DNA from: Akkermansiaceae bacterium
Lineage (GTDB): Bacteria > Verrucomicrobiota > Verrucomicrobiia > Verrucomicrobiales > Akkermansiaceae
NCBI GenBank assembly: GCA_903908495.1
Contig: CAIVSK010000154.1
Span: forward strand, 1-54,878
Direction: 5' to 3'
DNA length: 54,878 nucleotides
In this document: positions 18,153 to 27,976 of the stretch, piece after piece
How the letters are laid out: each line of letters opens with the position of its first letter
Position numbering within the stretch: the stretch's first letter is position 1
Position numbers and translations under genes: made by a program
Notes under the pieces: model-generated
Told to the model about the DNA's origin: nothing
The model's input: the letters and a program-made list of their open reading frames with translations, nothing else
Databases searched by the model: none

Positions 18153-19448
18153 ATGGCCGACCCCTCCTTTCAATCGCTTCCAGGATTCCGCGACTTCATT
18201 CCCCGCGAATGTGCGGTGCGCAACTACTTGTTTGAGACCTGGCGGGGAGTGGCGCGGCGTTGCGGCTACTCGGAATACGAGACGCCCATCCTCGAGGACA
18301 CCGGTCTGTATTTGAAAAAATCCGGCGGTGAACTATCCGCCCAGTTGTTCCGCTTCGAGGACCAGGGCGGGCGCGACGTGACCCTGCGGCCGGAGGTCAC
18401 CGCCTCGCTGGCCCGCCTGGTGGCCCAGCACCAGCGGGATTTCCCCAAGCCGATGAAGTGGTTTGAGATTGGCCAGTGTTTCCGCTACGAGAAGCCGCAA
18501 AAGGGCCGCGGCCGCGAATTCCACCAGTTCAACGTCGATATCCTCGGCGAAGCCGGCCCCGCGGCCGACGCCGAACTCATCGCCCTGGCCATCGAAACGA
18601 TGCTCGCTTTCGGCTTCGTCGCCGGCGATTTTGTCGTCCGCGTCTCGGACCGCAAGGCGTGGATGGATTTTGCCGCCCGCCACGCCATCGCGGAGGAATG
18701 CGTCCCGGATTTTCTCAACATCATCGACAAACTCGAACGCGAGAAACCCGCTGCGCTCGCCACCAAGCTCGCCGCGTTCAATCTCACGCCGGAGGCTGTG
18801 CGCGAATTCATCGCCATGCCCACCAACGCCTCGAGCGCCTACCAGGCGATCCTCGCGGATCTGACGGCCCGCGGGTTCGCCGGGTGCGTCCAGCTCGATC
18901 TGTCGATCGTGCGCGGCCTCGCCTATTACACCGGGGTGGTGTTTGAAGTCTTCGATGCCAAAAAATCGATGCGCGCCGTCGCTGGTGGCGGTCGCTACGA
19001 CACCTTGGTGGCCACCCTTTCCGGCGGCAACGTGGACCTGCCCGCCACCGGCTTTGCCATGGGCGACTATGTGATCCGCAACCTCATCGAGGAAACCACC
19101 CACGCCGCCATGCAGATGGAAGTGTGGCTGCAACGCAATGCCGCCGCCTGCGACGTGTTTGTCGTCGTCGCCGACGAAAGCCAACGCCCCACCGCCCTGC
19201 GCCTGGTCACCGACCTGCGGCGCGCCGGGATTGCCGCCGACCTGCCCCTGGCGGCGGCCAAGGTGCCCAAGCAATTCCAAAGCGCCGAACGCTCGCGTGC
19301 CCGCTTCGCCCTGATCGTCGGCACCGAATATCCCGCCCTCAAACTCAAGATTCTGGCCAGCCGCGCGGAAGAAACCGGCCACGCCGATTCCGCCGTCGCC
19401 TGGCTCACCGCACGCCTCCAACAGCCCGACGGCCCGTTATTAGCATGA
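18153..19448 (+). CDS. hisS: Histidyl-tRNA synthetase
   Basis: The 431-residue class II synthetase charges tRNA-His. Class II motif 2 is seen as 'WFEIGQCFRYEKPQKGRGRE' followed by 'FHQFNVDILGE', with 'DVTLRPEVTASLARL' before it. The histidine-specific loop is 'RGLAYYTGVVFEVFD', motif 3 is around 'AVAGGGRYDTLVATL', and a C-terminal anticodon-binding domain begins near 'DVFVVVADESQRPTALRLV'. The ATG at 18153 ('MADPSFQSLPGFRDF') fits the family N-terminus; another in-frame ATG lies 15 bp upstream at 18138. The open frame back to 17742 is not supported. aspS follows 161 bp downstream in the same direction, a pairing seen in several phyla. Confidence 0.95.
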   Translation: MADPSFQSLPGFRDFIPRECAVRNYLFETWRGVARRCGYSEYETPILEDTGLYLKKSGGELSAQLFRFEDQGGRDVTLRPEVTASLARLVAQHQRDFPKPMKWFEIGQCFRYEKPQKGRGREFHQFNVDILGEAGPAADAELIALAIETMLAFGFVAGDFVVRVSDRKAWMDFAARHAIAEECVPDFLNIIDKLEREKPAALATKLAAFNLTPEAVREFIAMPTNASSAYQAILADLTARGFAGCVQLDLSIVRGLAYYTGVVFEVFDAKKSMRAVAGGGRYDTLVATLSGGNVDLPATGFAMGDYVIRNLIEETTHAAMQMEVWLQRNAAACDVFVVVADESQRPTALRLVTDLRRAGIAADLPLAAAKVPKQFQSAERSRARFALIVGTEYPALKLKILASRAEETGHADSAVAWLTARLQQPDGPLLA

Positions 19449-19609
19449 AGACGCAAGATGAAGAAGGTTATAGGCTATCAGTTATGGGTGATCAGGAATG
19501 CGCGCCATGCCTGCTCTTCTCCTGCTCTTGTCTTCAGTCTTGCAGCGCAGCGATCTTCTGTCTCTTCCCCAATAACTTCTAACTAATAACCAGCAACTCC
19601 TTCCCCCCC

Positions 19610-21409
19610 ATGCGCACCCACCACTGCAACCAACTCCGCGAATCCCACATCGGCCAATCCGTCACGCTCATCGGCTGGGTCAATTCCGCCCGCAATCACG
19701 GCGGCGTCATCTTCATTGACTTGCGCGACCGCGAGGGCCTCACCCAGTGCGTGTTTCGCCCCGAGGAAAACCCGCAGCTCGCGGCGCAGTCCCAAACGTT
19801 GCGCGAGGAGGACGTCGTGCAAGTGACCGGCCGGGTGGCCCAGCGCCTCGAGGGCTCGGACAACACGAAAATCCCCACCGGTGCCATCGAACTGGTCCCC
19901 ACCGCGCTGAACATCGTCAACAAGGCCGATGTGCTCCCCTTCCAACTCGACAAGGAGCTGTCTAACGAAGACCTGCGGCTCAAGTACCGGTACCTGGACC
20001 TGCGCCGCCCGCGAATGGGCCGCAACATCCGCTTGCGCCACACCATCACCTCCGCCGCCCGCCGCTACCTGGACGACGCCGGGTTCTACGAGGTGGAAAC
20101 CCCGATTCTATCCAACCCGACGCCCGAAGGCGCGCGCGACTTCCTGGTCCCGTCGCGACTCAACCCCGGCCGTTTTTACGCGCTGCCGCAAGCCCCCCAA
20201 CAATACAAACAACTCCTGATGGTGGCCGGCTTGGAGCGATATTTCCAGATCGCCCGCTGTTTCCGCGACGAGGATTTGCGCGCCGACCGCCAACCGGAGT
20301 TCACCCAGATCGATATTGAAGCCAGCTTCATCGGCCAGAATGATATCATCAACATCGTCGAAGGCTTGCTCGTCACCATGTTCAAGGCCGGCCTCGACAT
20401 CGATGTGCCCGCCAATTTCCCGCAACTGACCTATCGGGAAGCGATGGACACCTATGGCTCCGACAAGCCGGACACCCGCTTTGAAATGAAGATCATCGAC
20501 CTGGCGGACATTTTCGCCAGCACCGAGTTCAAGATTTTCCGCGGCACCCTCGATGGCGGCGGCGTCGTCCGCGCGATCAATGCCAAGGGCTTCGCCGGCA
20601 TCACCACCGGCCAGATGAACCGCCTCAACGAGATCGCCATCCAGGCCGGCCTGCCGGTCAAGACCCTCGCGTTCATCAAGTGCGAGGGCGGCGAATACAA
20701 AAGCCCGCTGTGGAAAATTTTCACCGGCACCGAAAAGGAGGCCATCGTTTCCAAGCTTGTCATTGAGGAGGGGGACATCGTGTTCTTCGGTGCCGGGGCG
20801 GTCGACACCGTCAGCACCATCCTCGGCCGCGTCCGCTCCGAGATTGCCAGCATGATGGAACTCACCAAGAACTCCACCGCCTTCAATTTCCTGTGGGTGG
20901 TCGATTTCCCCTTGCTCGCCCACGACGAGGAAACCGGCGGCTGGGGAGCCGTCCATCATCCCTTCACCCGGCCCAACCCCGCCGACCTCGCCCAACTCGA
21001 TGCCGGCGACTATGGCAACGTCCGCGCCGTGGCTTATGACGTGGTGCTCAACGGCTACGAACTCGGCGGCGGCTCGATCCGGATTCACGAAAAGGACCTT
21101 CAGGCCAAGATGTTCGAAGTCCTCGGAGTGGGACCCGAGGAGCAGCAAGTCAAGTTCGGCCATATCCTCGATGCCTTCCGCTTCGGTGCCCCACCCCATG
21201 GCGGCCTGGCCCTCGGTCTCGATCGCATCGCCATGCTCATCGCCGGCGAAGACAGCATCCGCGAGGTCATCGCCTTCCCGAAAAACAACAAAGGCGCCGA
21301 CCTCATGTCCCACAGTCCTTGCCAGATCGAGACCAAACTGCTCCGCGAGGTCTACGTCCAATCCACCTGGAAAGATCCCAAACTCGCCGCCGAAGCCCCC
21401 CAGGCCTGA
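19610..21409 (+). CDS. aspS: Aspartyl-tRNA synthetase
   Basis: The 599-residue product is a bacterial-type class II aspartyl-tRNA synthetase. It has an N-terminal OB-fold anticodon domain ('SVTLIGWVNSARNHGGVIFI'), class II motif 1 near 'RHTITSAARRYLDDAGFYEV', motif 2 'RCFRDEDLRADRQPEFTQID', the bacterial GAD insertion in the middle, and motif 3 'GGLALGLDRIAMLIAGED'. Length and order match the family. The retained GAD-type domain means it is not the short archaeal form; whether it also charges tRNA-Asn is not decidable here. The 161-bp gap to hisS contains words related to the heptamer array further downstream. Confidence 0.96.
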   Translation: MRTHHCNQLRESHIGQSVTLIGWVNSARNHGGVIFIDLRDREGLTQCVFRPEENPQLAAQSQTLREEDVVQVTGRVAQRLEGSDNTKIPTGAIELVPTALNIVNKADVLPFQLDKELSNEDLRLKYRYLDLRRPRMGRNIRLRHTITSAARRYLDDAGFYEVETPILSNPTPEGARDFLVPSRLNPGRFYALPQAPQQYKQLLMVAGLERYFQIARCFRDEDLRADRQPEFTQIDIEASFIGQNDIINIVEGLLVTMFKAGLDIDVPANFPQLTYREAMDTYGSDKPDTRFEMKIIDLADIFASTEFKIFRGTLDGGGVVRAINAKGFAGITTGQMNRLNEIAIQAGLPVKTLAFIKCEGGEYKSPLWKIFTGTEKEAIVSKLVIEEGDIVFFGAGAVDTVSTILGRVRSEIASMMELTKNSTAFNFLWVVDFPLLAHDEETGGWGAVHHPFTRPNPADLAQLDAGDYGNVRAVAYDVVLNGYELGGGSIRIHEKDLQAKMFEVLGVGPEEQQVKFGHILDAFRFGAPPHGGLALGLDRIAMLIAGEDSIREVIAFPKNNKGADLMSHSPCQIETKLLREVYVQSTWKDPKLAAEAPQA

Positions 21410-21425
21410 GGTGGCGGAGATAGAA

Positions 21426-21488
21426 GTTATTGGTTATTGGTTATTGGTTATTGGTTATTGGTTATTGGTTATCGGTTAATAGTTATCA
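21426..21488. repeat. Heptamer tandem array, nine units of GTTATTG
   Basis: Six perfect GTTATTG units (21426-21467) are followed by three decayed ones (gttatcg, gttaata, gttatca). The array fills most of the gap between aspS and the pyruvate carboxylase gene and ends 10 bp before the carboxylase ATG. Confidence 0.93.
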
Positions 21489-21498
21489 ATTTGCGCGC

Positions 21499-24400
21499 AT
21501 GTCCGAACACCCCACCCGCCCAGGAAAACTTTTGGCCGCCAATCGCGGTGAAATTGCCATCCGAATTTTCCGCGCTGCCAATGAACTCGGCCTGCGCACC
21601 GTCTCGATCTTTGCCGAGGAAGACCGCTTCTCGATCCACCGCTTCAAGGCGGACGAGGCCTATCCGCTGGACACCGCGAAGGGACCCGTGGGCGCCTATC
21701 TGGATATCGAGGGCATCGTCGCGCTCGCCAAACAAAAGGGAGTGACGATGATCCACCCGGGGTACGGATTCCTGTCGGAAAACGCCAACTTTGCCCGGGC
21801 CTGTGCCCGCGAGGGAATCACATTCATCGGTCCATCGGCTGAGTTGCTGGAGAAAATGGGCGATAAGACCGCCGCCCGGGCCCTGGCGCACCAGTTCAAC
21901 GTGCCGACCTTGCCCGGCACCGAGGAACCCATCACCGATCCGGACGAGGCGCTCACCGTCGCCCATGACATCGGCTTCCCCCTCATCATCAAGGCCGCCT
22001 TCGGTGGCGGCGGCCGCGGCATGCGGGTGGTCGACAAACCCTCGCAACTCCCGGCCCTGCTCGCCGAGGCCCAACAGGAGGCACTCAACGCCTTCGGCAA
22101 TCCCGCCGTGTTCCTCGAGCGCTACATTTCCCGCGCCAAACACATCGAGGTGCAAATCCTCGGCGACCAACACGGCAACATCGTCCATCTCCACGAACGC
22201 GATTGCTCGGTGCAGCGCCGCTATCAGAAAGTCGTCGAGGTCGCCCCTGCCATGCACCTCGATCCGTTGGTGCGCAAGCAACTTTGCGAGGCCGCCGTCA
22301 AACTCGCCAAGGGCATCGGATATAACAATGCCGGCACCGTCGAGTTTCTCTATGACATGGATCACAACGACTGGTTCTTCATTGAGATGAACCCGCGTAT
22401 CCAGGTCGAACACACCGTCACCGAGTGCGTCACCGGCATTGATCTGGTCCGCTCGCAAATCCTCGTCGCCCAAGGCCATGAATTGTTCGGCGAGGAATTG
22501 GCCATCCCCCAGCAAGACCAGATCCCCTGCATCGGCTTCGCCATCCAATGCCGCATCACCACCGAGGACCCGGTCAAGAATTTCGCGCCGGATTATGGCC
22601 GCATCCTCAACTACCGCTCGGCCGCCGGGTTTGGCATCCGCTTGGATGCCGCCTCCGGCGATGCCGGATCGGTGGTCACGCCGTATTACGATTCGATGCT
22701 GGTGAAGGTCACGGCCATGGGCCGCGATTTCCCGATGGCCTGCCAACGGATGGACCGCGCGCTGCGCGAATTCCGCATCCGCGGCGTCAAGACCAACATT
22801 CCGTTCCTTGAAAACGTCATCGCCGACGCCACCTTCCGCGCCGGCCAGGCCCACACCAAGCTCATCGACACCAAGACCGAGTTGTTCAAGTTCCGGCCGC
22901 GCCGCGACCGCGCCACCCGCACGCTCGCCTATCTATCCGACGTCACGCTCAACGGCAACACGACCGCCAAGGGGTGGAAACCCGCCGCGGCGCTGCCCAA
23001 GGCCCATGTGCCGGACTCGTTGGTGAGCGAACATCACGCCGAAGTCCCCGCCGGCACCCGCGATTTGTTAGTCAAGCTCGGCCCGGAGGCCTTCGCCCGG
23101 TGGATCCTGGCCGAAAAACGCCTGCTGGTCACCGATACCACCCTGCGCGACGCCCATCAATCGCTGATGGCCACCCGCATGCGCACTCATGACATGTTGC
23201 GCGTGGCCGAAGCCATGGCCTACCGCGTGCCACAATTGTTTTCCCTAGAAATGTGGGGCGGAGCCACCTTTGACACGGCGATGCGCTTCCTCAACGAGTG
23301 CCCGTGGGACCGCCTGCGGCGCTTGCGCGAAACCATCCCCAACATCTGCTTCCAGATGCTCTTCCGCGGCTCCAACGCCGTCGGTTACTCGAATTATCCG
23401 GACAACGTGGTGGCTGGCTTTGTCAACCATGCGGCGGATTCCGGCATCGATATTTTCCGGATTTTCGATTCGCTCAACTATCTTCCCAACATGCAGGTGG
23501 CGATGAGCGCCGCACGCGAGCACGGCAAGGTGTTGTGCGAGGCGGCGATTTGCTACACCGGCGACATCAACGATGAGAAGCGCGACAAGTATTCGCTGCA
23601 ATACTATGTGGCCAAGGCGCGCGAACTCGAACGCATGGGTGCGCATATCCTCGCCATCAAGGACATGGCCGGATTGTGCAAGCCGCTGGCCGCACGCAAG
23701 CTCGTCACCGCCCTCAAACAGGAAATCGGCATCCCCATCCATTTTCACACGCACGACACCTCCGGCCTCAACGCCGCCTCCGTGCTCGCCGCCGCCAACG
23801 CCGGGGTGGACGTCGTCGACCTCGCCATCGCATCCATGTCAGGCTCCACCTCGCAGCCCAATCTCAATTCGGTCGCCGCCGCCTTGGCCAGGACCGAGCG
23901 CGATCCGGGGCTCGACTTCGATTCGCTCAACGAGCTATCCGATTACTGGGAGGAGGTCCTCGCCTTCTACAAGCCGTTCGACTCCGCACCGCGCGCCGGC
24001 ACCGCCGAGGTCTATGAACACGAAATGCCGGGCGGCCAATACACCAATCTGCGCGAACAGGCGAGCTCGATGGGCCTCGGCCACCGCTGGCGCGAGATCG
24101 CCCGCACCTACGCCCAGGTCAACCAGCTCTTCGGCGACATCGTCAAGGTCACCCCCTCGTCAAAAGTCGTCGGCGACATGTGCATGTTCCTCATCACCCG
24201 GGGCATCAAGGCGGCCGAAGTGCCTAACTTGAAACCCGGCTCCATCGCCTTCCCCGAATCCGTCATCGACATGCTCTCCGGCGGCCTCGGCCAACCCGAC
24301 GGCGGCTGGCCGGTGGCCGTGCAAAAAGTCGTGTTAGGCAACAAGAAAGCCACCACCAAACGCCCCGGCGAGTTGGCTGAACCCGTCGATCTGGAGGCCA

Positions 24401-24978
24401 CCCGCGCCGAACTCGCCGTCAAGCTCGGTCGGCCCGCCACCGACGACGATCTATACTCCCATCTGATGTATCCGCAGGTGTTCGCGGACTTCATGACCTT
24501 CCGCACCAAGTACGACGACCTCAGCGCACTACCCACCCCAGCGTTTTTCTACGGGCTGCACATCGGCGAGGAAATCGAAATCGAGATCGACCCCGGCAAA
24601 ATCCTCATCATCAAGCTGATATCTATCGGCGAGGCCGATGCCGCCGGACGCCGCGCTTTGTTCTACGAACTCAACGGCATGCCGCGCGAGTCAATTGTGT
24701 TAGACAACTCGCTCAAGGCCACCTCCACCGCGTCCCGCCTCAAAGGCTCCACCACCGACCCCACCCAGGCCTGCGCGCCCATCCCCGGCATGGTCACCGA
24801 ACTCGCGGTATCCCTCGGCCAAAAGGTCAACGCCGGCGACAAACTGGTGGTGCTCGAGGCCATGAAGATGCTCACCACCGTCAGCGCCACGGCCGCCGGC
24901 ACCGTCACTGAATTGCTGGTGAAAAAGGGCGACCCGGTGGACAGCGACGATCTGCTGCTGAGACTGACCCTGGACTAA
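21499..24978 (+). CDS. pyc: Pyruvate carboxylase, single-chain
   Basis: The 1,159-residue product joins all three functions of pyruvate carboxylase, which makes oxaloacetate from pyruvate, bicarbonate and ATP. The biotin carboxylase half runs to about residue 455 ('LLAANRGEIAIRIFRAANEL', 'AAFGGGGRGMRVV', 'EMNPRIQVEHTVTE'). The carboxyltransferase domain starts near 540 ('LLVTDTTLRDAHQSLMATRM') and includes 'HFHTHDTSGLNAASVLAAAN'. The biotin carrier at the C-terminus has 'LEAMKMLTT' with the biotinylated Lys1123. The start at 21499 is chosen because the longer frame to 21430 would translate the heptamer array. As an anaplerotic enzyme it feeds the TCA cycle and gluconeogenesis. Confidence 0.96.
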   Translation: MSEHPTRPGKLLAANRGEIAIRIFRAANELGLRTVSIFAEEDRFSIHRFKADEAYPLDTAKGPVGAYLDIEGIVALAKQKGVTMIHPGYGFLSENANFARACAREGITFIGPSAELLEKMGDKTAARALAHQFNVPTLPGTEEPITDPDEALTVAHDIGFPLIIKAAFGGGGRGMRVVDKPSQLPALLAEAQQEALNAFGNPAVFLERYISRAKHIEVQILGDQHGNIVHLHERDCSVQRRYQKVVEVAPAMHLDPLVRKQLCEAAVKLAKGIGYNNAGTVEFLYDMDHNDWFFIEMNPRIQVEHTVTECVTGIDLVRSQILVAQGHELFGEELAIPQQDQIPCIGFAIQCRITTEDPVKNFAPDYGRILNYRSAAGFGIRLDAASGDAGSVVTPYYDSMLVKVTAMGRDFPMACQRMDRALREFRIRGVKTNIPFLENVIADATFRAGQAHTKLIDTKTELFKFRPRRDRATRTLAYLSDVTLNGNTTAKGWKPAAALPKAHVPDSLVSEHHAEVPAGTRDLLVKLGPEAFARWILAEKRLLVTDTTLRDAHQSLMATRMRTHDMLRVAEAMAYRVPQLFSLEMWGGATFDTAMRFLNECPWDRLRRLRETIPNICFQMLFRGSNAVGYSNYPDNVVAGFVNHAADSGIDIFRIFDSLNYLPNMQVAMSAAREHGKVLCEAAICYTGDINDEKRDKYSLQYYVAKARELERMGAHILAIKDMAGLCKPLAARKLVTALKQEIGIPIHFHTHDTSGLNAASVLAAANAGVDVVDLAIASMSGSTSQPNLNSVAAALARTERDPGLDFDSLNELSDYWEEVLAFYKPFDSAPRAGTAEVYEHEMPGGQYTNLREQASSMGLGHRWREIARTYAQVNQLFGDIVKVTPSSKVVGDMCMFLITRGIKAAEVPNLKPGSIAFPESVIDMLSGGLGQPDGGWPVAVQKVVLGNKKATTKRPGELAEPVDLEATRAELAVKLGRPATDDDLYSHLMYPQVFADFMTFRTKYDDLSALPTPAFFYGLHIGEEIEIEIDPGKILIIKLISIGEADAAGRRALFYELNGMPRESIVLDNSLKATSTASRLKGSTTDPTQACAPIPGMVTELAVSLGQKVNAGDKLVVLEAMKMLTTVSATAAGTVTELLVKKGDPVDSDDLLLRLTLD

Positions 24979-25088
24979 CGGGAAGCATCTCAAGGAGTGA
25001 CTGAAAGGCGGCACCCGGGTTTTCACCGGCGTCACAGTCTGCGGGGGTGAAAGAATCCGCGTTTGGCTGGCGTTTGCAGCGTGTCAAA

Positions 25089-27572
25089 ATGAAGATCCCC
25101 ACTGCCCTTCTGCTACTGGCCAGCGTTCAGGCGCCGGTCGTTTTTTCCCAAGATGTCCGTTCAGAAATGAAGCGGGCCAAGCAATTCGGGCAGGATGCGC
25201 CGGCGTTGCTGCTGCGCAATGACGTGCGCCCGTACTGGCCGGGGGCGGGCACACGACTCGCCTACCGGGTCAACACCGGGCGCGACAGCCACCAATTTTT
25301 CCAGGTGGACCTCAAGACCGGTGCCAAAGCCCCGGCGTTCGATCATGCGGCGCTGGCCCGCGGGCTGGCCGCCGCCGCGGGACGGGAAGTGCGGCCGGAA
25401 GCGCTGCCGCTGGAGGATTTGAAACTCGCTGCGGAGCCGACAATCGCGTATTTCCGGGCGTTCGGCAAGGGCTGGCGCTACGACGCAGGCAAGGCGCTGG
25501 TGGTCCCCGAGGACGTGCCACAACAACCCACCAGCCTGGTGGCGCCGGAAGACGCGATGCGCGGCCCGCGGCGCAACGGCGCGGCCTCATCCCTAACCAT
25601 CGAAAACGGCACCGCCGGCGAGATTGAGATCTTCTGGCTGGCGGGCGGCGAGCGGCGGGTATCGTACGGCAAAATCGCCGCCGGCCACAGCCAGACCCAG
25701 AACACGTACGACGGCCACGTCTGGCTCATGGTGGATGCCGCGGGCACGCCGCTGGCAGGGGTGGCCGCCACCGCCGCGCCGTCGGTGGCACGCGTCACCG
25801 GCAAGATCGCCCCAGTCCGCCGTCGCCGGGAGCGCAACGACCTCTCACCCGACGGCCAATGGCGCGGATCTATCAAAAACCACAACTTGACCATCGAGCC
25901 GGCGGCGGGTGGTGAGGCCGTAGCACTCAGCACCGACGGCACGGAGCAAGACGGCTACAGCGGGCCGATCGAGTGGTCGCCGGATTCGAAAAAGGTCGTT
26001 GCCTGGCGGGCCAAGAAGGTCGAGGTCCGGCAGATCCACCTGGTCCAGTCCTCGCCACCGGACCAGCTCGAGCCGAAACTGCAGACCCTCGATTACGCGA
26101 AGCCCGGCGACCCGATCAGCCAGCCCAAGCCGCGCTTGTTCGATATTGGGGGGTGCCGCCAAATCCCCATTGCCGAGGCGCTGTTCGACAACCCATGGGA
26201 GATCTCGCAGGGTGCCTGGACTGCGGACTCTGCGGAGTTCTCCTTTGTTTACAATCAGCGCGGCCACCAGGTGATGCGCATCCTCGCAGTCCGCGCGGAT
26301 TCCGGCTCCGTCCGCACCATTCTGGAGGAGCGCAGCAAGACGTTCATCGATTATTCTGGCAAATTCTATCTGTACCGCCTGCCCGCAACCCACGAACTGC
26401 TATGGGCCTCGGAACGCGACGGCCACAACCACCTTTACCTCATCGACGAGGTTTCCGGACAGGTCAAAAAACAAATCACCACCGGCGAGTGGAACGTCCG
26501 CGAGGTGATGGCGGTCGATGACAAGAAGCGCCAAATCCTGCTCAAGCTGGTCGGAATGCCCGGCCAAGACCCCTATCACACCCATTACGCCCGGGTGAAC
26601 TTCGACGGCAGCGGCTTCACCCGCCTCACCACCAGCGACGGCACCCACCAGATCGACTTTTCACCCGACCGCAACTGGCTCATCGACACCTGGTCGCGAG
26701 TTGACCAACCACCGGTGGTCGAACTGCGGCGCGCCGACGACGGCAAGCTCGTCGCCGAACTCGAACGGGCCGATGACTCCGCCCTGCTGCAGACCGGCTG
26801 GAGCCGCCCGGAGCGCTTCACCGCCAAGGGGCGCGACGGCAGCACGGACATCTATGGCCTGATCATCCGGCCCAGCCGCTTCGATGCGGCCAAAAAGTAC
26901 CCCGTCGTCGAAGATATCTATGCCGGCCCCCAGGACCACTTCGTGCCCAAGGGATTTTTCCCCTGGTCGAAGAAAAATGAGATGGCCGAGCTCGGCTTCA
27001 TCGTGGTGAGCATCGACGGCATGGGCACCGCCTGGCGCAGCAAGGCGTTTCACGACGTGTGTTGGAAAAACCTGGCGGACTCCGGGTTTCCCGACCGCAT
27101 TCCCTGGATCAAGGCGGCGGCGGCCACCCGGCCGTGGATGGATCTATCAAGGGTCGGCATTTACGGCGGCAGCGCCGGCGGCCAGAGCACTCTCGCCGGA
27201 CTGCTCCATCACGGGGATTTTTACAAAGTGGGGGTCGCCGACTGCGGCTGCCACGACAACCGGATGGACAAGATGTGGTGGAATGAGGCATGGATGGGCT
27301 GGCCGGTGGATGCGAGCTACGCCGAAAACTCCAACACCACCCACGTCGCCAAACTGACCGGCAAGCTGTTGTTAGTCGTCGGCGAACTGGATCACAATGT
27401 CGATCCGGCCTCGACCGCCCAGGTGGTGGGCGCGCTGCAGAAGGCGGGCAAGGACTTCGACTACCTGCCGATCATGGGCTCCGACCACGGGGCCGCAGAA
27501 TCCCCCTACGGCAGTTACCGCCGCGCCGAGTTCCTGGTGCGCCACCTGCAGGCCGCCGCGCCGTCCCGCTAA
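25089..27572 (+). CDS. Exported S9 family peptidase (DPP4-like)
   Basis: The 827-residue product starts with a signal peptide ('MKIPTALLLLASVQAPVVFS'), which fixes the start at 25089 rather than the GTG at 25047. A long beta-propeller-like region (about 100-560) is followed by an alpha/beta-hydrolase domain with the nucleophile elbow 'VGIYGGSAGGQSTLAGLL' (Ser695), the acid in 'GELDHNVDP' (Asp768) and the base in 'GSDHGAAES' (His800). This is the layout of prolyl oligopeptidase/dipeptidyl peptidase IV enzymes, which trim peptides, often after proline; no substrate can be named. It probably acts in the periplasm or outside the cell. A perfect 9-bp hairpin follows the stop. Confidence 0.93.
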   Translation: MKIPTALLLLASVQAPVVFSQDVRSEMKRAKQFGQDAPALLLRNDVRPYWPGAGTRLAYRVNTGRDSHQFFQVDLKTGAKAPAFDHAALARGLAAAAGREVRPEALPLEDLKLAAEPTIAYFRAFGKGWRYDAGKALVVPEDVPQQPTSLVAPEDAMRGPRRNGAASSLTIENGTAGEIEIFWLAGGERRVSYGKIAAGHSQTQNTYDGHVWLMVDAAGTPLAGVAATAAPSVARVTGKIAPVRRRRERNDLSPDGQWRGSIKNHNLTIEPAAGGEAVALSTDGTEQDGYSGPIEWSPDSKKVVAWRAKKVEVRQIHLVQSSPPDQLEPKLQTLDYAKPGDPISQPKPRLFDIGGCRQIPIAEALFDNPWEISQGAWTADSAEFSFVYNQRGHQVMRILAVRADSGSVRTILEERSKTFIDYSGKFYLYRLPATHELLWASERDGHNHLYLIDEVSGQVKKQITTGEWNVREVMAVDDKKRQILLKLVGMPGQDPYHTHYARVNFDGSGFTRLTTSDGTHQIDFSPDRNWLIDTWSRVDQPPVVELRRADDGKLVAELERADDSALLQTGWSRPERFTAKGRDGSTDIYGLIIRPSRFDAAKKYPVVEDIYAGPQDHFVPKGFFPWSKKNEMAELGFIVVSIDGMGTAWRSKAFHDVCWKNLADSGFPDRIPWIKAAAATRPWMDLSRVGIYGGSAGGQSTLAGLLHHGDFYKVGVADCGCHDNRMDKMWWNEAWMGWPVDASYAENSNTTHVAKLTGKLLLVVGELDHNVDPASTAQVVGALQKAGKDFDYLPIMGSDHGAAESPYGSYRRAEFLVRHLQAAAPSR

Positions 27573-27587
27573 ACACGCATTCTTAAG

Positions 27588-27611
27588 ACGCATAACTCTT
27601 TCGTTATGCGT
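27588..27611 (+). terminator. Candidate terminator hairpin after the S9 peptidase gene
   Basis: A perfect 9-bp stem (acgcataac / gttatgcgt) with a 6-nt loop (tctttc) begins 16 bp after the stop at 27572. It is not followed by a T-run. Confidence 0.55.
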
Positions 27612-27931
27612 GAAATCCGGGGATTCTGTTTTTCGATCCAGGATTACACGGATGAAGAATGGTGGCCGGGATGACTGTCTTCTCGCAGCACGCGCAGGCA
27701 GGTGGGCGAGACTTCGGGAAAGTGCTCGGGGGGGATGGCTGGTGCAACCCAGCGCATGAGCGACCTATCACATTCGTCGGGCGCATTCCACTGGTAACGA
27801 AATCCGAATATCCCGAAGTATAACTATCGTGTTTTTCGGGGTCTTGATAAGCCATTGAGAGTAGTTTTCCAGGTTTTGATCCGCGGATCGGCGTTTTCAA
27901 GAGTCGTGGTCCACCCCTTCCAAGCGCCCAT
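27612..27931. other. Gene-free stretch upstream of the giant exported protein
   Basis: No recognisable reading frame is present on either strand in these 320 bp. It is somewhat less GC-rich than its neighbours and should contain the promoter of the 9.4-kb gene, but no confident -35/-10 pair could be chosen. Confidence 0.45.
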
Positions 27932-27973
<42 letters not shown>

Positions 27974-27976
27974 CCC

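Noticed and set aside
21469-22854. 461-residue open frame antisense to pyruvate carboxylase
   Set aside because: The plus strand encodes a fully conserved enzyme; the antisense product has no family features. The same applies to long antisense frames over hisS, aspS, carA, purA and hydF.
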